Source: Membranipora membranacea
Taxonomy: Eukaryota; Bryozoa; Gymnolaemata; Cheilostomatida; Membraniporidae
Length of the DNA stretch: 64,000 nt
Direction: 5' to 3'
Assembly: GCA_914767715.1 (NCBI GenBank)
Contig: OU612067.1
Location: 3,162,001-3,226,000, forward strand
Of this stretch, positions 27,301 to 38,354 are shown piece by piece. The position numbers were made by a program, and so were the translations under genes. The first letter of the stretch is position 1, and each line of letters opens with the position of its first letter. The notes below the pieces were generated by a model. The model was given only the letters and a program-made list of their open reading frames with translations, did not search any database and was not told where the DNA came from.

Positions 27301-30300
27301 TTTTAAAGTGTTTAGGAAAGCCAAAAAGAACCAATGTTCATATCTTATCATGCTCATAGCAATGAACAAAAAATTAAATTTACTTGCACAAGGACATTAT
27401 TGAATGATATAACCGATTTCAAGCCCAAAAACTCAAGGTCAAGAATATGTTATCTCCCCTGATACAGCTTAACACTAAAACGATGATCCACTAACATTAT
27501 TACAGTAAGCCTAGACCTGGTTTGGTTACCGGGCTGCTAAACATTCACCGGAAATGATCACAAATCAGTATTGGTTGAAGGTAGCCCAGGCAAAGATATT
27601 TTAGAGTTAATCTATAACAGGGGAAATAACGTTCTCTAGACCCTGGATGTTTGCACTTTAAAATCAGTTATATTATTCAATTATGCCCTTGTGCAAGTAA
27701 ATATGTTTTTTTTTGTCTATTGCTATGAGAATACTATGATATGAACATCACATTGGATTTTGCTTGCTGAAAATTTTACGAACTATCATTATCTTTCTGT
27801 AGGTACAGCCAAGTGGTGTTGAGTACTCTCCTTATGCGAATTATCAGATTCCTAGCTCCGATGAACCTCAATATTCACAGCAACAGAAGGCCCCCGTAGA
27901 GGACTACTATGCACAGATTAGGAAGAGACCAGCAGAGAGAACTCAATCCGCAGACTTGCTGGTAGAGGCACCTCCAAAGCCAGAAAGATCAAGCATGAAT
28001 TATTCTGATGAGAAGTTAAACTATCCTCATCAAGACAACCTGCAGTTTCAGAGGGAGTAAGTAAAGTAGAGTTATCGTCATGATGAGTGAGGAGTGAGAG
28101 CTAGAAAAGCTTTGCAGTATTATCATATTCCGTGGTGAAAATAAACTCCTACTTTGTGAACCAATATGAAACCGAAACAGCTATCAAAGCAAATTTGTTA
28201 AAATGTATAAAAGGTAAGTTTGTTGGACAATTCATTTTAATTGTTTATTTTAACAGGTACGTGGAGCCAGTGATTAAAACTCGAGTGGACAATCAAACAT
28301 ATTATGACCCCTATACCACTATCGAGCCCGAGCCAGCTGTAATGACTCCACCGCAGCATCAACATTACCCTCCTCCTCATTCAGAGCAGCCAAACAGATA
28401 CAGTATAGAACAGAGACCTGATCAGTATTACTCATATAGAAGTCAAGACCCTGCCACCGAACGGTATCACCCCAGTGACCCTGTATACACAGATCGCCAA
28501 TATCCGGTTCATTCTTATCCTCAAGTAAGTCATCATTAATATTATAATAGTTGTTCTTTTCAATCAGCCATACAAGTTCTATGTTTTGTTTTTACTCGTG
28601 TATGATAAAATCTTTCTGTCATTCTATTTACAGGATAGAAACTACCGACCTGAGGAGCACTACCCCAGCGCAAACCAAATAAATCCGAGACAACCTCACA
28701 TAGAGCCGAGAATGACACAAAGACCGTATCACACGCTTGATCACAGGTTGGTAATAAATTGCCAAAGCAATGAAGGCAAATACAACAGTGAAACGCTCTA
28801 TATTGGTCATCCTTGCCTATCTGTATATACTGGCATTGGTCTGTGTACGCAAGTAAAGAGCTCAAAGCATAATGTTTCCACAACACATTGTGCAATTAAT
28901 GTCATGTCATATTTACTCAGGTTTGGGGTTCATATTGGTATAAAAACAGCTGTAATATATGCAAACACTGGGATTGAACAGTGACACTTGATATATTGAA
29001 CAACTGCCAGTCTTTGTGATAGAATGGATTTCCCACCAGTTACATAGGAGACTATCATATCTGAGTAAATTAGGGAAACCCGTATTCTTGTCTTTGATCG
29101 CCATTTCCTCATCACATGTTGAACTTTGGAAATATTTAATTTTAATTCTGTACATTGCAGGTACACACGTCAAAGTAGAGCAACGATACCTCACCATGCT
29201 CCAGAGCCTGCCTCCAGAACCAATTCACGAAACTGGGGATCTGCCACTGTCGACAGGAGGACTGTAGATCCAAGAGATTTCAACCAAAGATATCATGTAA
29301 GCTTTGTTTGTACCTCCCTACACTTCTAATATGATTACACCTCGATTGATGCTGCTTTTATCTGCTTCAGCTGGTGATATTTGAGGCTTATTGAATTTAA
29401 ACAGGGTACCCCAGCAATAAAAAATTTTGGAAATTATGAGAAACAACTTTTAGGGAGAACCTACACAGTTAATCCCAAATATCAAACAGAACTGACAAGC
29501 AAACTGATAGTACATCTTTCGCAAACTGGTGCTATTTTTTTAAATTATGATTGATTTTTAGGTTGAGCCAGTAGTAAGACAGGATATGAGGTACCAAGAC
29601 CATTCTGATCCGAGGAACCACTCTCTGAGACATAAGCCCAGACAATCCTACCCATCTCATCATGCTCACCCTAATCAAGTGAGTACTCAGAGTGCAGAAA
29701 GGACTGCTATTAGTGCATTAATGTGCAACTTATGTATTCAATACATTAAATTTAAGTAGAGTCAATTCTATGCTCATTGCAAACATGACCCGACTCGTTC
29801 TTTGTCATCAAGTTAAGCAATGAACCTTATATACCGGCTTATAGCTCACTGCTTCATTACTACTCGTAGTATAGCCTAAGTACCTATTTTTCAATTTAGA
29901 CAAGAGGTAACCAAAGACCAGACTTAGTTCCAGCTGATCCGAGGCAGCAGAGAGCTCGCTCTGTCCCTAATTCTCGTCCTTCACACAAAAGTAGAGATGC
30001 TGATCAAAGAGAGAAACATTCATCTCTCAGACGTAATGATCATGAGAGAGGAGAGAAAAATGACAAACATGACCGAAAGTTCAAAGACAAGCCGAGTAAA
30101 TCGAAAAATAGTAAGAACAAAGAAAACAAACACAAGCAGCAGCAAAACATTGGCTCTTCGCTACCTGATTTTATACCCATTCATCATGTAAGTGAACACG
30201 CATTCAATCAACGAACCGATCATATGTATCAACAGAGGTATGAACCATCTTATGGACGGCCGGCGAGGCAGGAACACCACCATCATCACCAAGCGAGTTA

Positions 30301-30409
30301 TAATAGCAGGAATCGCCAGGTGCACAGTACATATATACCATACCCTGATAGGCCACGACCTGGTGTTGGGGTCATGTTTAACCCTGATATTGGGACCACT
30401 GACTTTTAG
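10594..30409 (+). CDS. Giant disordered Ser/Pro/Arg/Gln-rich protein, about 29 exons (5' end missing or at 3798)
   Basis: All junctions keep phase over 7,878 coding bases (about 2,625 residues plus stop). Exons: 10594..12324, 13025..13202, 13593..14119, 14519..14738, 15949..15993 (45-bp optional cassette), 17445..17519, 17949..18059, 18302..18466, 18822..18970, 19622..19818, 19997..20642, 20907..21146, 21354..21566, 22026..22192, 22339..22627, 22949..23092, 23386..23501, 23725..23887, 24222..24496, 24623..24924, 25079..25245, 25528..25740, 26389..26535, 27803..28056, 28257..28524, 28634..28746, 29161..29296, 29562..29678, 29900..30409. The N-terminal third is acidic and Ser/Thr-rich, the middle holds short charged helical segments, and the C-terminal third is rich in Arg, Gln, Tyr, Pro and His. 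No signal peptide, membrane segment or catalytic domain is visible. It could be a cytoskeletal or junctional scaffold, but I do not recognise it. Exon 1 begins in phase 0 after TTTTGCAG and so needs an upstream exon. Confidence 0.8.
13115..13168 (+). repeat. 27-bp exact tandem duplication in a coding exon
   Basis: Two adjacent identical 27-bp copies encode the nonapeptide SEIRYTPDY twice in the giant protein's second listed exon. The exact identity suggests a recent in-frame duplication or replication slippage. Confidence 0.9.
14739..17444 (+). other. Large introns of the giant gene with one small candidate exon
   Basis: The only supported coding piece is 15949..15993, which preserves phase 1 on both sides and encodes a 15-residue insert (VESPVRNLGHPLYR plus a split Gly). 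Because flanking exons also join in phase without it, it could be an alternative cassette. A run of degenerate AAATC(C/T)AATCC(T/A)AGA units lies near 15390-15450. Nothing else was recognised. Confidence 0.4.
19997..21146 (+). other. Giant gene, central charged-helix exons
   Basis: Exon 19997..20642 begins with a strongly charged helical segment (RFEERMKTIEKMKSLKAKSK, then FAPVVATVGKFSSAFRRFE), followed by a basic low-complexity region. Exon 20907..21146 encodes a compact, less biased stretch (DIDIVIKREPLPDDVDPE, ITLGRDEVKVMKIE) that looks more folded than its surroundings. This is the best place in the protein to look for a conserved domain. An alternative acceptor three bases upstream (20904) would add one Gln. 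Confidence 0.7.
21643..21840 (+). mobile_element. tRNA-derived SINE remnant
   Basis: It lies in an intron of the giant gene. An A box (TGGCTCAGTTGG, 21650..21661) is followed only about 14 bases later by a B box (GGTTCGAAATCC, 21675..21686), so the anticodon arm is missing. About 150 bp of unrelated body follows. The shortened A-to-B spacing excludes a working tRNA and fits a SINE head. Confidence 0.65.
22339..23092 (+). other. Giant gene, exons with SLEELRSRGGLVADVK motif
   Basis: Exon 22339..22627 ends with the helix-prone segment KSESLEELRSRGGLVADVKG, and exon 22949..23092 carries DLDYTRRWVEDAKKN. Such Leu/charged modules inside disordered protein often are binding motifs for partners; no named motif was matched. 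Splice sites are strong (GTAAGT and GTAATT donors) and phases agree. Confidence 0.65.
23874..24110 (-). other. Intronic antisense open frame, possible TE or pseudogene scrap
   Basis: Within the giant gene's intron 23888..24221, the - strand is open for 78 codons with protein-like composition (LMTFGTGEMRKLFDYELESI and onward). It has no splice sites or start context of its own and overlaps a few bases of the preceding + exon. It could be a decayed transposon or processed-gene fragment, or chance. Confidence 0.2.
26552..26623. repeat. Short intronic hairpin
   Basis: The arms TATCTCAAAGGCCC (near 26558) and GGGCCTTTGAGATA (near 26606), with further pairing of flanking AGC/GCT and A/T runs, form a stem around a pyrimidine-rich loop. 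It lies about 16 bp after the donor at 26536, so it could affect splicing of that exon or be a tiny MITE. Confidence 0.75.
27317..27766. mobile_element. Palindromic MITE-like element, about 450 bp
   Basis: Imperfect inverted repeat. The left arm (about 27317..27425) is matched by the right arm (about 27655..27766), sharing CTCATAGCAAT, TTTACTTGCACAAGG and ACCAATGTT/AATCCAATGT. A second inner pair (GTTATCTCCCCTGATA against the complement of GTTATTTCCCCTGTTA) continues the palindrome. It has no coding capacity and sits in a 1.27-kb intron just upstream of the exon at 27803. Confidence 0.75.
29900..30409 (+). other. Giant gene, terminal exon
   Basis: This exon has 169 codons and a TAG stop after the acceptor CAATTTAG. 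It encodes a highly basic, Lys/Asn/Ser-rich stretch (KDKPSKSKNSKNKENKHKQQ), a His run (QEHHHHHQAS) and a C-terminus rich in Tyr/Pro/Arg ending GTTDF. An internal GTAAGT at 30188 could act as a donor, but reading straight through keeps the frame open to the stop, which I prefer. Confidence 0.75.
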
Positions 30410-31044
30410 TCCAAGACTATCTATTGCATTTAGCGACTGACAACTGTACATACTTCCTGAACTGCCACAACACAACTAACCAATATCTTATCATTTTAGT
30501 GCCCACTGTATCAAACCTAAAAAATGGTTATCTTGACTTATTAATTGATTCAAGATATAATTACAGAACTACAGTCCATATTTACAAGTATTATATAAAA
30601 TATATAATGTTTCTACTGTGCTGTCTTTTGCAGCATTGTATTGATTCTATTGTGACAAACCTAGCTACATGGTGCTTGCTAAAATAGATCTGCATTTTTA
30701 CACAAAACCTTCAAACTTTATATACCTGAAGTTATATATACCTGTACAATTACATATTTTTTTAAATTAGCAGTTATAGTACATGTATATATATATCATA
30801 TACATGGGAAATTAAAGGTCATGTACCAACATCAAACCAGTACCAGTGATAATCGCAATAATAATATCACAAAACAAGGATATTGTATCCTCCCTTTGAG
30901 ATACCATCTAATTTGCTCTCTGATGAGTACAGATATGTTGTTATTTGTAGTTGCCCGTCTGCGTATACAAAATGTTGCAGCTGCTTATCTGGGCCAAAAA
31001 CATCAAACATGACTTCTGATTCTTACACTGAAAGGCTGGTACTC

Positions 31045-31050
31045 AATAAA
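31045..31050 (+). terminator. Polyadenylation signal of the giant gene
   Basis: AATAAA about 635 bp after the TAG at 30409, in AT-rich 3' flanking sequence. Inferred. Confidence 0.5.
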
Positions 31051-33171
31051 AAAGATCCAGTTTGATTTTCATGGTTTTCACATCTTCTGTCATGTCTCAA
31101 CCTGATGGGAGGCTAGTCAGTTATGGATAGGTGGTTTATATTGAAATTATGGAAAGTCAGTACATGCTTGCAAGCCCCAGTTGGGATAGTTTTCCAACAT
31201 CTTCTTGCTTCCCTCTCAACCCATTCTAACGAAAGTTGATAATGCAAATGAATTAGTCCTATGTATATGGTTCTATCGTAATTAATCAATCACTTGGTTG
31301 CTACAGGGAGAATGGAACCTAGGTATAACTCAGCTTGGCACATACCTGAGCTGGTATAGTCTCATCACCGAATTTTCATCGGGACTATGGAAACTTGGTT
31401 TCTCATAAATCTGTTAATTGTACCAGGTCAATTATCACGTCCCACTTTTTGTAATTCTCATTATTTCCTCCAGATTTGAGAAAAAATAGCCCTATCACAA
31501 TTTTTAGCAACTATCCAAGCGCTTGTTGATGAGCTACTGGTAAGGTCTTTGCACACAAAATTAAAAGAAATTGTGCTATTCAATAATGATAACAAATTTA
31601 CATGTTGTATTAAAATTCAGACTATTATTGTCAATGGGGTGGTTGAACCTGGACATTGGCAAAGTAAGGGCATGTAAGTCCCACGGGCCCATATGCTGAT
31701 GGTGAGTGTTTAAAGTGTATTTCGCCTCAGTTCGATAATAATAACAATAATACAAACTTTACTGAACTGATCAGTGCAGAGAAGCAAATAAGATCATGTT
31801 AAACAATGTTTTACAATGATATTTTAGTACTATAACAACAATGAAATTATTTATAGCCCTTCCTAGTGGCTAGAAACACTCTCAAAGCAACAGCACCCCC
31901 AAACCCCTAGGATGATTGCTCGGGTGCTCCCAGGAAACCTGATGCATATTCAAACACTGGTCCTCTATCAATACCGTATATAACAGGGTGATGAAAACCA
32001 GATGCCTGCGACTTGTAGCGTCAGACCAAGATTACCCTGTTTTCACGTTCGACCAGCTACCATCAGGTCGATATAAGACTATCAAATCCCGTGTCAATCT
32101 CAGGTCAAACTATTTTTGAGCATGCTGTGCACGGAAACTGAATAGTATTCTTTTTTAGCCAGTAGTAATATTTTTTATGTTTTATCTATATTTTTTCCTC
32201 TTTTTACACCAACCAAGCTAGTAACTGACAATTTTTAATTTTTACAACAGTTTTTATTGCTCACACTAAACAACATATTACTCAGTAATGAGTCAGCAAT
32301 AATACAATCAATCATATCAATATTACAATCAATCGTACATGACAAGTTGATAGACCCAGACACCAGGATGTCTCCGCGGACAAACTCCCCACCCCGAGTA
32401 CAATCCTGTGTTCCGCAGTGCTTGTGCAATTTGGACCTTGTTTGTCATATTTTTTGGTAAAACTTGGGCATTGATATTATGGATGGTGTCATTACATTTA
32501 ATTCTACAAATTATACAGTTGTACAAGCAGTAATGGTAAAGCAAATACATAGGACAGGTCTATGTTCTGTTGAGGTAGGAAAACATGGTTTCCCTTGCAA
32601 AATGAACCTTAGAAATTTTTCTGAATCAAAGAAGCTGAGAAAAGGGAGGAAGAAGGGAGGTAGGGAGGGTACGGAAAAAACCTCTAAATACCAAATATGT
32701 AGACTTGTCAGGTATGCACTGGTCTGACCATCTCATCTTACCTGTTTGTAGGTGGTGCTCTTGATAAATAAGATATGGAGCTTGGCTTTAGACCAAGTTA
32801 TATGAATGTTTATACATAATGATAACTATAAATAAGCAAAAAAAGTTGACTGGATAATTTTAAGTCTAGCATATTGCATATACCAGACCATATCTTATGG
32901 GCAATCATGATTTTCCCCAGCATATTAGGGGATAAAACTCTCTGGAAAATCCCCCTTTTTATGTCTCGGGTGCTGCAACAAATAGCTTTGGTTGAACCGC
33001 TGATAAGTGGATTTTTTGTCATAATAAGCATGACTGGCTGTTATCTTATTAGGCCCTCAGTGATTGGTCAGTTGTGATTAATAAGCACTATCACAATATC
33101 CGGTTTAATTGCCACGAATAATAACTAAAGAAAACTCATTGATTTGAACAAACTCACCAGAGCAGAGCATT
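31051..33171. other. Intergenic stretch without recognised genes
   Basis: The longest ORFs (around 32257..32727) lack splice support and family features. A purine-rich tract (AAAGGGAGGAAGAAGGGAGG) lies near 32640. Nothing else seen. Confidence 0.5.
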
Positions 33172-33231
33172 TAAATAAGCCAAAGACACAGTTTCTCAGA
33201 ACATAAACACTCTTCACGCAGGACTATAAGG
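33172..33231 (+). promoter_or_regulatory. Possible promoter and 5' UTR exon of FKBP14-like copy 1
   Basis: TTAAATAA at about 33171 could be a TATA-like element. It is followed by a short leader ending GACTATAAG|GTTAGT, a donor. A matching acceptor (CTACTTCCAG) occurs at about 34094, some 40 bp before the ATG at 34136. If correct, the 5' UTR intron contains both palindromic elements at 33.6-33.9 kb. Low confidence: no transcript evidence. Confidence 0.3.
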
Positions 33232-33566
33232 TTAGTTAAGTTCTGTCTTCATGTCACTTCCTTCCCAAAGATTGGATTTTTTGTTTTTTTTAGTTACACT
33301 TGTTGCTGTCTCCTCTGTAGCAAGTCAGTAGGAGTAGTAGTGTCGTCGAATTAGGAGCCCATTATTCTATTGTAGTAAGTAACAAATGTAGTAAAGTGTG
33401 ACACTTAGTGACCACGGACTGTAACATCTTGTAATAACACCACCATTTTTGTTCATTTACCATCCTCTATCTATAATTGATTAAATAGTGACGAATCTTC
33501 ATAACAAGTAAACAAAAGGGCTATCTATCTGTCTTGCTCTAACTCCTGGCTCTTAGTTAGTCATAG

Positions 33567-33686
33567 ATAGGCATAATGAGTTTGCCAGCCTGTGAACTGC
33601 CCCCTTATGAACAGCCCAAGGGGAAAGGTCGGTAGTTCATAGGGGGGAGGGGGCAGTTCACAGGCTGGCAAATTCCTTATGCCTAT
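33567..33686. mobile_element. Palindromic MITE, about 120 bp
   Basis: The inverted arms begin ATAGGCATAA and share TTTGCCAGCCTGTGAACTGC on both sides. The 9-mer TAGTTAGTC occurs at 33554..33562 and again at 33688..33696, a likely target-site duplication just outside the arms (a few bases offset on the left). No coding capacity. Confidence 0.8.
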
Positions 33687-33690
33687 GTAG

Positions 33691-33908
33691 TTAGTCCCTG
33701 TGGCCGTCTGAGGAACTTGAAGTTCTCCTTTCTATTTGCTTGCAGTTTCTTGTGAGGACAGGAATATACTAGTTGTATATATATATATATATATATTATC
33801 ACACGTGTGATAATATATATACACAACTAATATATTCCTGTCCTCACAAGAAACAGCAAGCAAATAGGTAGGAGAACTTCAAGTTCCTCAGACGGCCACA
33901 GGGACTAA
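33691..33908. mobile_element. Near-perfect palindromic element, about 218 bp
   Basis: The arms begin TTAGTCCCTGTGGCCGTCTG and remain nearly identical for about 100 bp. They meet at a TA-repeat flanking the perfect core TTATCACACGTGTGATAA. It abuts the preceding palindrome, sharing the bases TTAGTC. It is probably a different MITE family, or a fold-back element. Such a sequence should extrude a cruciform or fold into a long RNA hairpin. Confidence 0.9.
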
Positions 33909-34135
33909 CTGCATATTATTGTACAGATAAACTAAAGAGCTTGTTCTCATACGCCTGAAAAACAATTTTTGGGTCTGTAAAAAAGAGCCTACAAGAAAAT
34001 ATTTATGCCTTGATTATGTAACAAGTACTGTAACACAAATTTACATTCTCACATCTGAGGTGATACCTTGTACGATTTGATATTCTACTTCCAGGATTTT
34101 TTTGACACGACAAAAGTAATAGTCACACATTCACG

Positions 34136-36481
34136 ATGAAGATGTTACTACTGAGCGCATTGGTGATTGGACTGTGTCATTATGTTGTGTCTGCTGAAGA
34201 GGATTATGATGGGGATACTGTGAAGATAGAAGAACTGAAGGAAGTTACAGATTGTGAGAAGAAAGCCTCAAATGGAGATATGCTCAGTATGCACTACACC
34301 GGTACTCTAACCAGTGGCAAACAATTTGACTCTAGGTAAGGGTAGTCAATATAACTCAATATATCCTGACTACTGATTTTTTCGAGATAACAAACCTCAT
34401 AACTTTGTGAGATGTGACATTGTGCATCTCTAGTACCTGCCGGCGGGTAAAACTGTCACAATGTCTCCATATCAGCAGGTGACATCATTACTTCCCGCTG
34501 ACTGGTCGTGATATATTAGATTGTGTTGATGGAGTTTTGGCAGTTGAATGCTGGGATAGCCTATGTATGCCTATATATGAAAATATAACAGAAACCTTAT
34601 GAGCTTATAACGGATGATTGTCACAGTTTCATTGTTCAAACTATGTACCATTACAATGACTGTCTTAGTATTTGAATAGTTTGCATAAGATTTTGAGGTT
34701 TTCTAACTGGTGTCAAATCTGTGTTTTTGTAGCCGAGACAGAGGGCAGCCTTTTGACTTTGTTCTTGGAAAGAACCAGGTTATTCAGGGATGGGAGAGAG
34801 GACTTATCGGTATGTGCCCAGGATCCAGAAGGAAACTCACCATCCCACCACACCTCGGATATGGTGATCAAGGAGCAGGTATGCTTAACTTGTGTTTTTT
34901 GAGGCATATCCGTTCATTGTTTTTCTTCTTTTCCGTACAGTTGTTTTCGAATGAGACACAATTTTTTCAAGAACCAAAAAACATATAACTTTGAGTGTTA
35001 ACTGAACAGTCAGCACTCTGAACTTCTAAAATATACACAAGTTTTGATAAGATTATGTGGCAGATAGTGATTGAAATACATGTTGGGTTTCATGGTGATT
35101 AGAACGTAAAGCATTCCAAACAGCTCAAGTGAAAATCGATGAGGGCGCAGAATACCCTGAATCAAGACATCCCGTGTAAAACCAACCCACAAGATTCCAA
35201 AAAGAAAAAAAAATTGATGTAGGTTGTGTACTCATCACTCAAAGTTTTGATAAGATGATGTGGCAGTTAGTGATTGGAACACATGTTGGGTTCCATGCTG
35301 ATTACCATCATATAGAACAGTAAAACATTCCAAAGAGGTACAAATATCACTTAGTTTATAACCCTCATACATTGTTGGCAGAAGTCTATGTGGCCTTATA
35401 TAATTGGTCCACATGTCAGTTCCTCATCATACATTTTTTGTGTGGTTAAACTGAGGTTGTAGCGTGAAATGTTCCAAAATGAGGGATGAATGTGCCAAAT
35501 TATCTGCAAAATCAATCAGTAAATCAAACATTCCTAAAAGTTAATTCAATATCCTGTAATTAAATAAATTGATGTTTTGATCTCAGTTGCTGGCCAGAAA
35601 TCATTAATTGTCGGAATGTCATTACCTTCACTGTTTAATTTAAATGATCTGGACTGTCACATTTGCAGAGAGGGCTTACTCGTGTAAGAGAAGGCTTCTC
35701 AAGGGCTAGGAAAAGTTAGCTTGGCTGCGTCATAACTACTGAGGGTTAGCCATCATGATATATTTTACAATCCTTTTTTCATCTGCTTACGATGTGGCTT
35801 CGTTTGGATCCTCTCTCATTGTGATTATTCTCATGGTAATTTTATTTATATTAGGTGCTGATATCCCAGGCGGTGCTACTCTTATTTTTGACGTCGAGCT
35901 TCTCGAGATTAAAGATGCCCCCAAACAGGAAAATATATTCAAAGTTATCGATGCTGATGAGGACAAGCATCTTTCATCTGATGAGGTAAGGCAGGTGATC
36001 AACCATCTGACAGAATTTTAATTGGATACCAAATTAAATATGTGACATGAGAGTTAGACTATCATTTTGGGCTGTATTGTGTGTAGACACGATTGCATTA
36101 ACTGATGAACATGATAATAATAAGTTTTTAATTGTATTTCAATATTATTTAAGTACGGTTTCCGATGAATATTTGAAGTTGTCTACTTCAAAAACATGGG
36201 ATGACAACTCCCGGAACAACCGGTATAGCTAACAGATTATATTAAAAGTGCTACAAAACAGATGTATAACAAATGACGCTGACCATATTTTTCATTCTAT
36301 GACTGCAATGATTGTTTTACAGTTAGTGAAGTATTTTGAGGATCAGTCTCAGCATATGCCTGAGGGTTCAGACTTTAACGCTAAGGAGATCATCGGTGAG
36401 ATAATGGAACACGAAGACAAAGATAAGGATGGTATGATTTCATTCGATGAGTTCTCAGGACCAAAACACGATGAATTATAA
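34136..36481 (+). CDS. FKBP14: FKBP14-like ER peptidyl-prolyl isomerase, copy 1 (HDEL)
   Basis: Exons 34136..34335, 34733..34878, 35855..35985 and 36323..36481 give 211 residues. Residues 1-20 are a signal peptide ([20 protein letters not shown]). Next come an acidic linker and an FKBP domain in which the usual pocket residues are all recognisable: Tyr in HYTGTL, Phe-Asp in KQFDS, the V-I-x-x-W of QVIQGWERG, and Tyr in GYGDQG. Two Cys (TDCEKK, GMCPGS) match the disulfide pair of FKBP7/14. Two EF-hand loops follow, [12 protein letters not shown] and [12 protein letters not shown], both with acidic residues at positions 1, 3, 5 and 12. The protein ends HDEL, the ER-retrieval signal. FKBP7/14 family members assist folding of secreted proteins in the ER lumen. 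Of the three copies in this window, this one looks fully functional. Confidence 0.95.
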
Positions 36482-38354
36482 ATCATATTTCATTTATTAC
36501 AATAATCTACCAAATTTCCTGGTGTGATATTGAGGGAATGATAGTTTTAATTTGTCTAAAGAGTACATTAATGTAAATCCATGTTAATTTGCTCAGTTTT
36601 TGTTATAAGTTACATGAGGTTGCTGTTTTGACGAGCTCTATGATAGTTATATATATATAGTTATATCGTATATAGTTATATCGTATGCCTTTCTTGCACT
36701 GGTTGTTCTTTGTCTGACACTATAGTTTTATTAATTCGTCTGTAGCTGATAGTCATTTGGTTTTTTCATTCCAATCTTTAAAGATTATGGGTCGGTATTA
36801 TAGCTGGAAAATACACCTATCTGCTTTGCTCATACATACCAAGTTATGATTTTTGTATAATGACTCAAATAAAAATCAGCTTATATAGATATACTTTATA
36901 CCAACTGGTTTCTTGATTATCCGCATTGCAGACTAGCCCACAGTATCAGAAAAAGGAACATTTTCATTTATATGGTGTCTGAGGATGACGGCTTTTCTGG
37001 AGCACACAACACAAAATTTCCACTCTGATAGGCTTTGGTATATGGTACCATGCCTGAGTGGCTCTTAGATATAAGTATTAATAAATTTTATAAAAATCAC
37101 CTCCAAACTGTGCTAAAGGGATTATTTAGTGTATTTTTGAGACAGATCAACAAGTTATAATCGGGATTAAACTGGTTAATAGCAATAGCGTGCTTCCTGA
37201 CTTGGCCTATGATCAGAACCAGTGTGTAATGTTTAAGCGTTGATTGATCTATGCTATTGCTTGAAGTATCAACCTCCTGCAAGAGTGACATACATTTCAT
37301 GTGTACTGGTTATCTGGAAACTCAAAAACTTAATCTATCTCCTCTATCTCTTGGTCTTCCATTTTCCCTGATATGTTTATAATGGGTTGTTCAAGAGTCC
37401 TACATCAACAGACAAAAGGTTCATATGTCAAAAGGTACTCTTTGAACGAGTTCTTGATGCTTCCTTTGCATTGGGATCCAGCTCTAATCTCACAATGAAG
37501 ATTATTAACATTATTAAAAATATTCACCATGACAGCATGGTCTGACTATGCTTTTGCGACTATATGAAGTTTGTTCCGGGTTGTTGAGTAAACAGACTTA
37601 CTGAGAACCTTGAGGCAGTAGTATGTGAGTGAGCTTTACCTAATTATCAGGCAATGAGATTTTATGACATGATAAGATGTTATTCTCTTATTTTTTATCC
37701 CTTGTGCTATTCGACATGGAAATGTCGGACTATATTGAACTCTGATAGGGACAATATAGACTGCAGCGTACAATGTTTATGTTTTCACTCCTCATATCAT
37801 GCCGATATCTCTAAAGATGTGAAGTCGAATCATCATGAAATGTTAGTAATGTATGCTAATGAGTATCCCACAATGCAATGCAAATGAGATAAGTTTTATT
37901 TTAACATGTTTGAACTGACAAGTTATATGTAGGGAATTTTGTTAACATACCAAATTCTTTTGAAAAGAAATGCTACTCATACATAAAATTTTATTATCTA
38001 TGCTCAGCAGCCTCCCCAAAAGCCTACGACATTTATTGTTCTTGATATCCCATTGCGTAGCTACAAAGTTGGTTGTTCCCGCCCCCAGCACCCTCAGGTG
38101 CATATCTCCTCTATATAGTGAGATTTTAGTCTCTTAGAGAAGACAACAAAGATAGTGATGCCAGGGAGTTTGGGACAAATTTGCCAAAATCCCTGGTGAA
38201 ATTTATGCCATGTATGATGAGAGCAAACAACTCCGTTCAGAATACTTCAAATAGTAGGAATTTTAACAATGCATAGTAACAAGTATTTCGAACTTGAATA
38301 TTCTTTATTAGGGATAGTTTTTCCAAAATCAAAGTGAGCTAATAACCACTGTTC
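36482..38354. other. 3' UTR of copy 1 and spacer to copy 2
   Basis: AATAAA at 36868..36873 is the likely polyadenylation signal of copy 1. The first 400 bp show patchy similarity to the 3' flanks of the other two copies (for example TGTCTGACACTATAG near 36711). The segment GAGCAAACAACTCCGTTCA at 38221 resembles GTGAGCAACTCCGTTCA at 58121, upstream of copy 3, a possible shared promoter element. No other gene was recognised. Confidence 0.55.

Noticed and set aside
33781-33830. CRISPR-like or origin-like palindromic TA repeat
   Set aside because: It is the centre of a single large palindrome, with no spacer-repeat pattern, in a eukaryotic genome.
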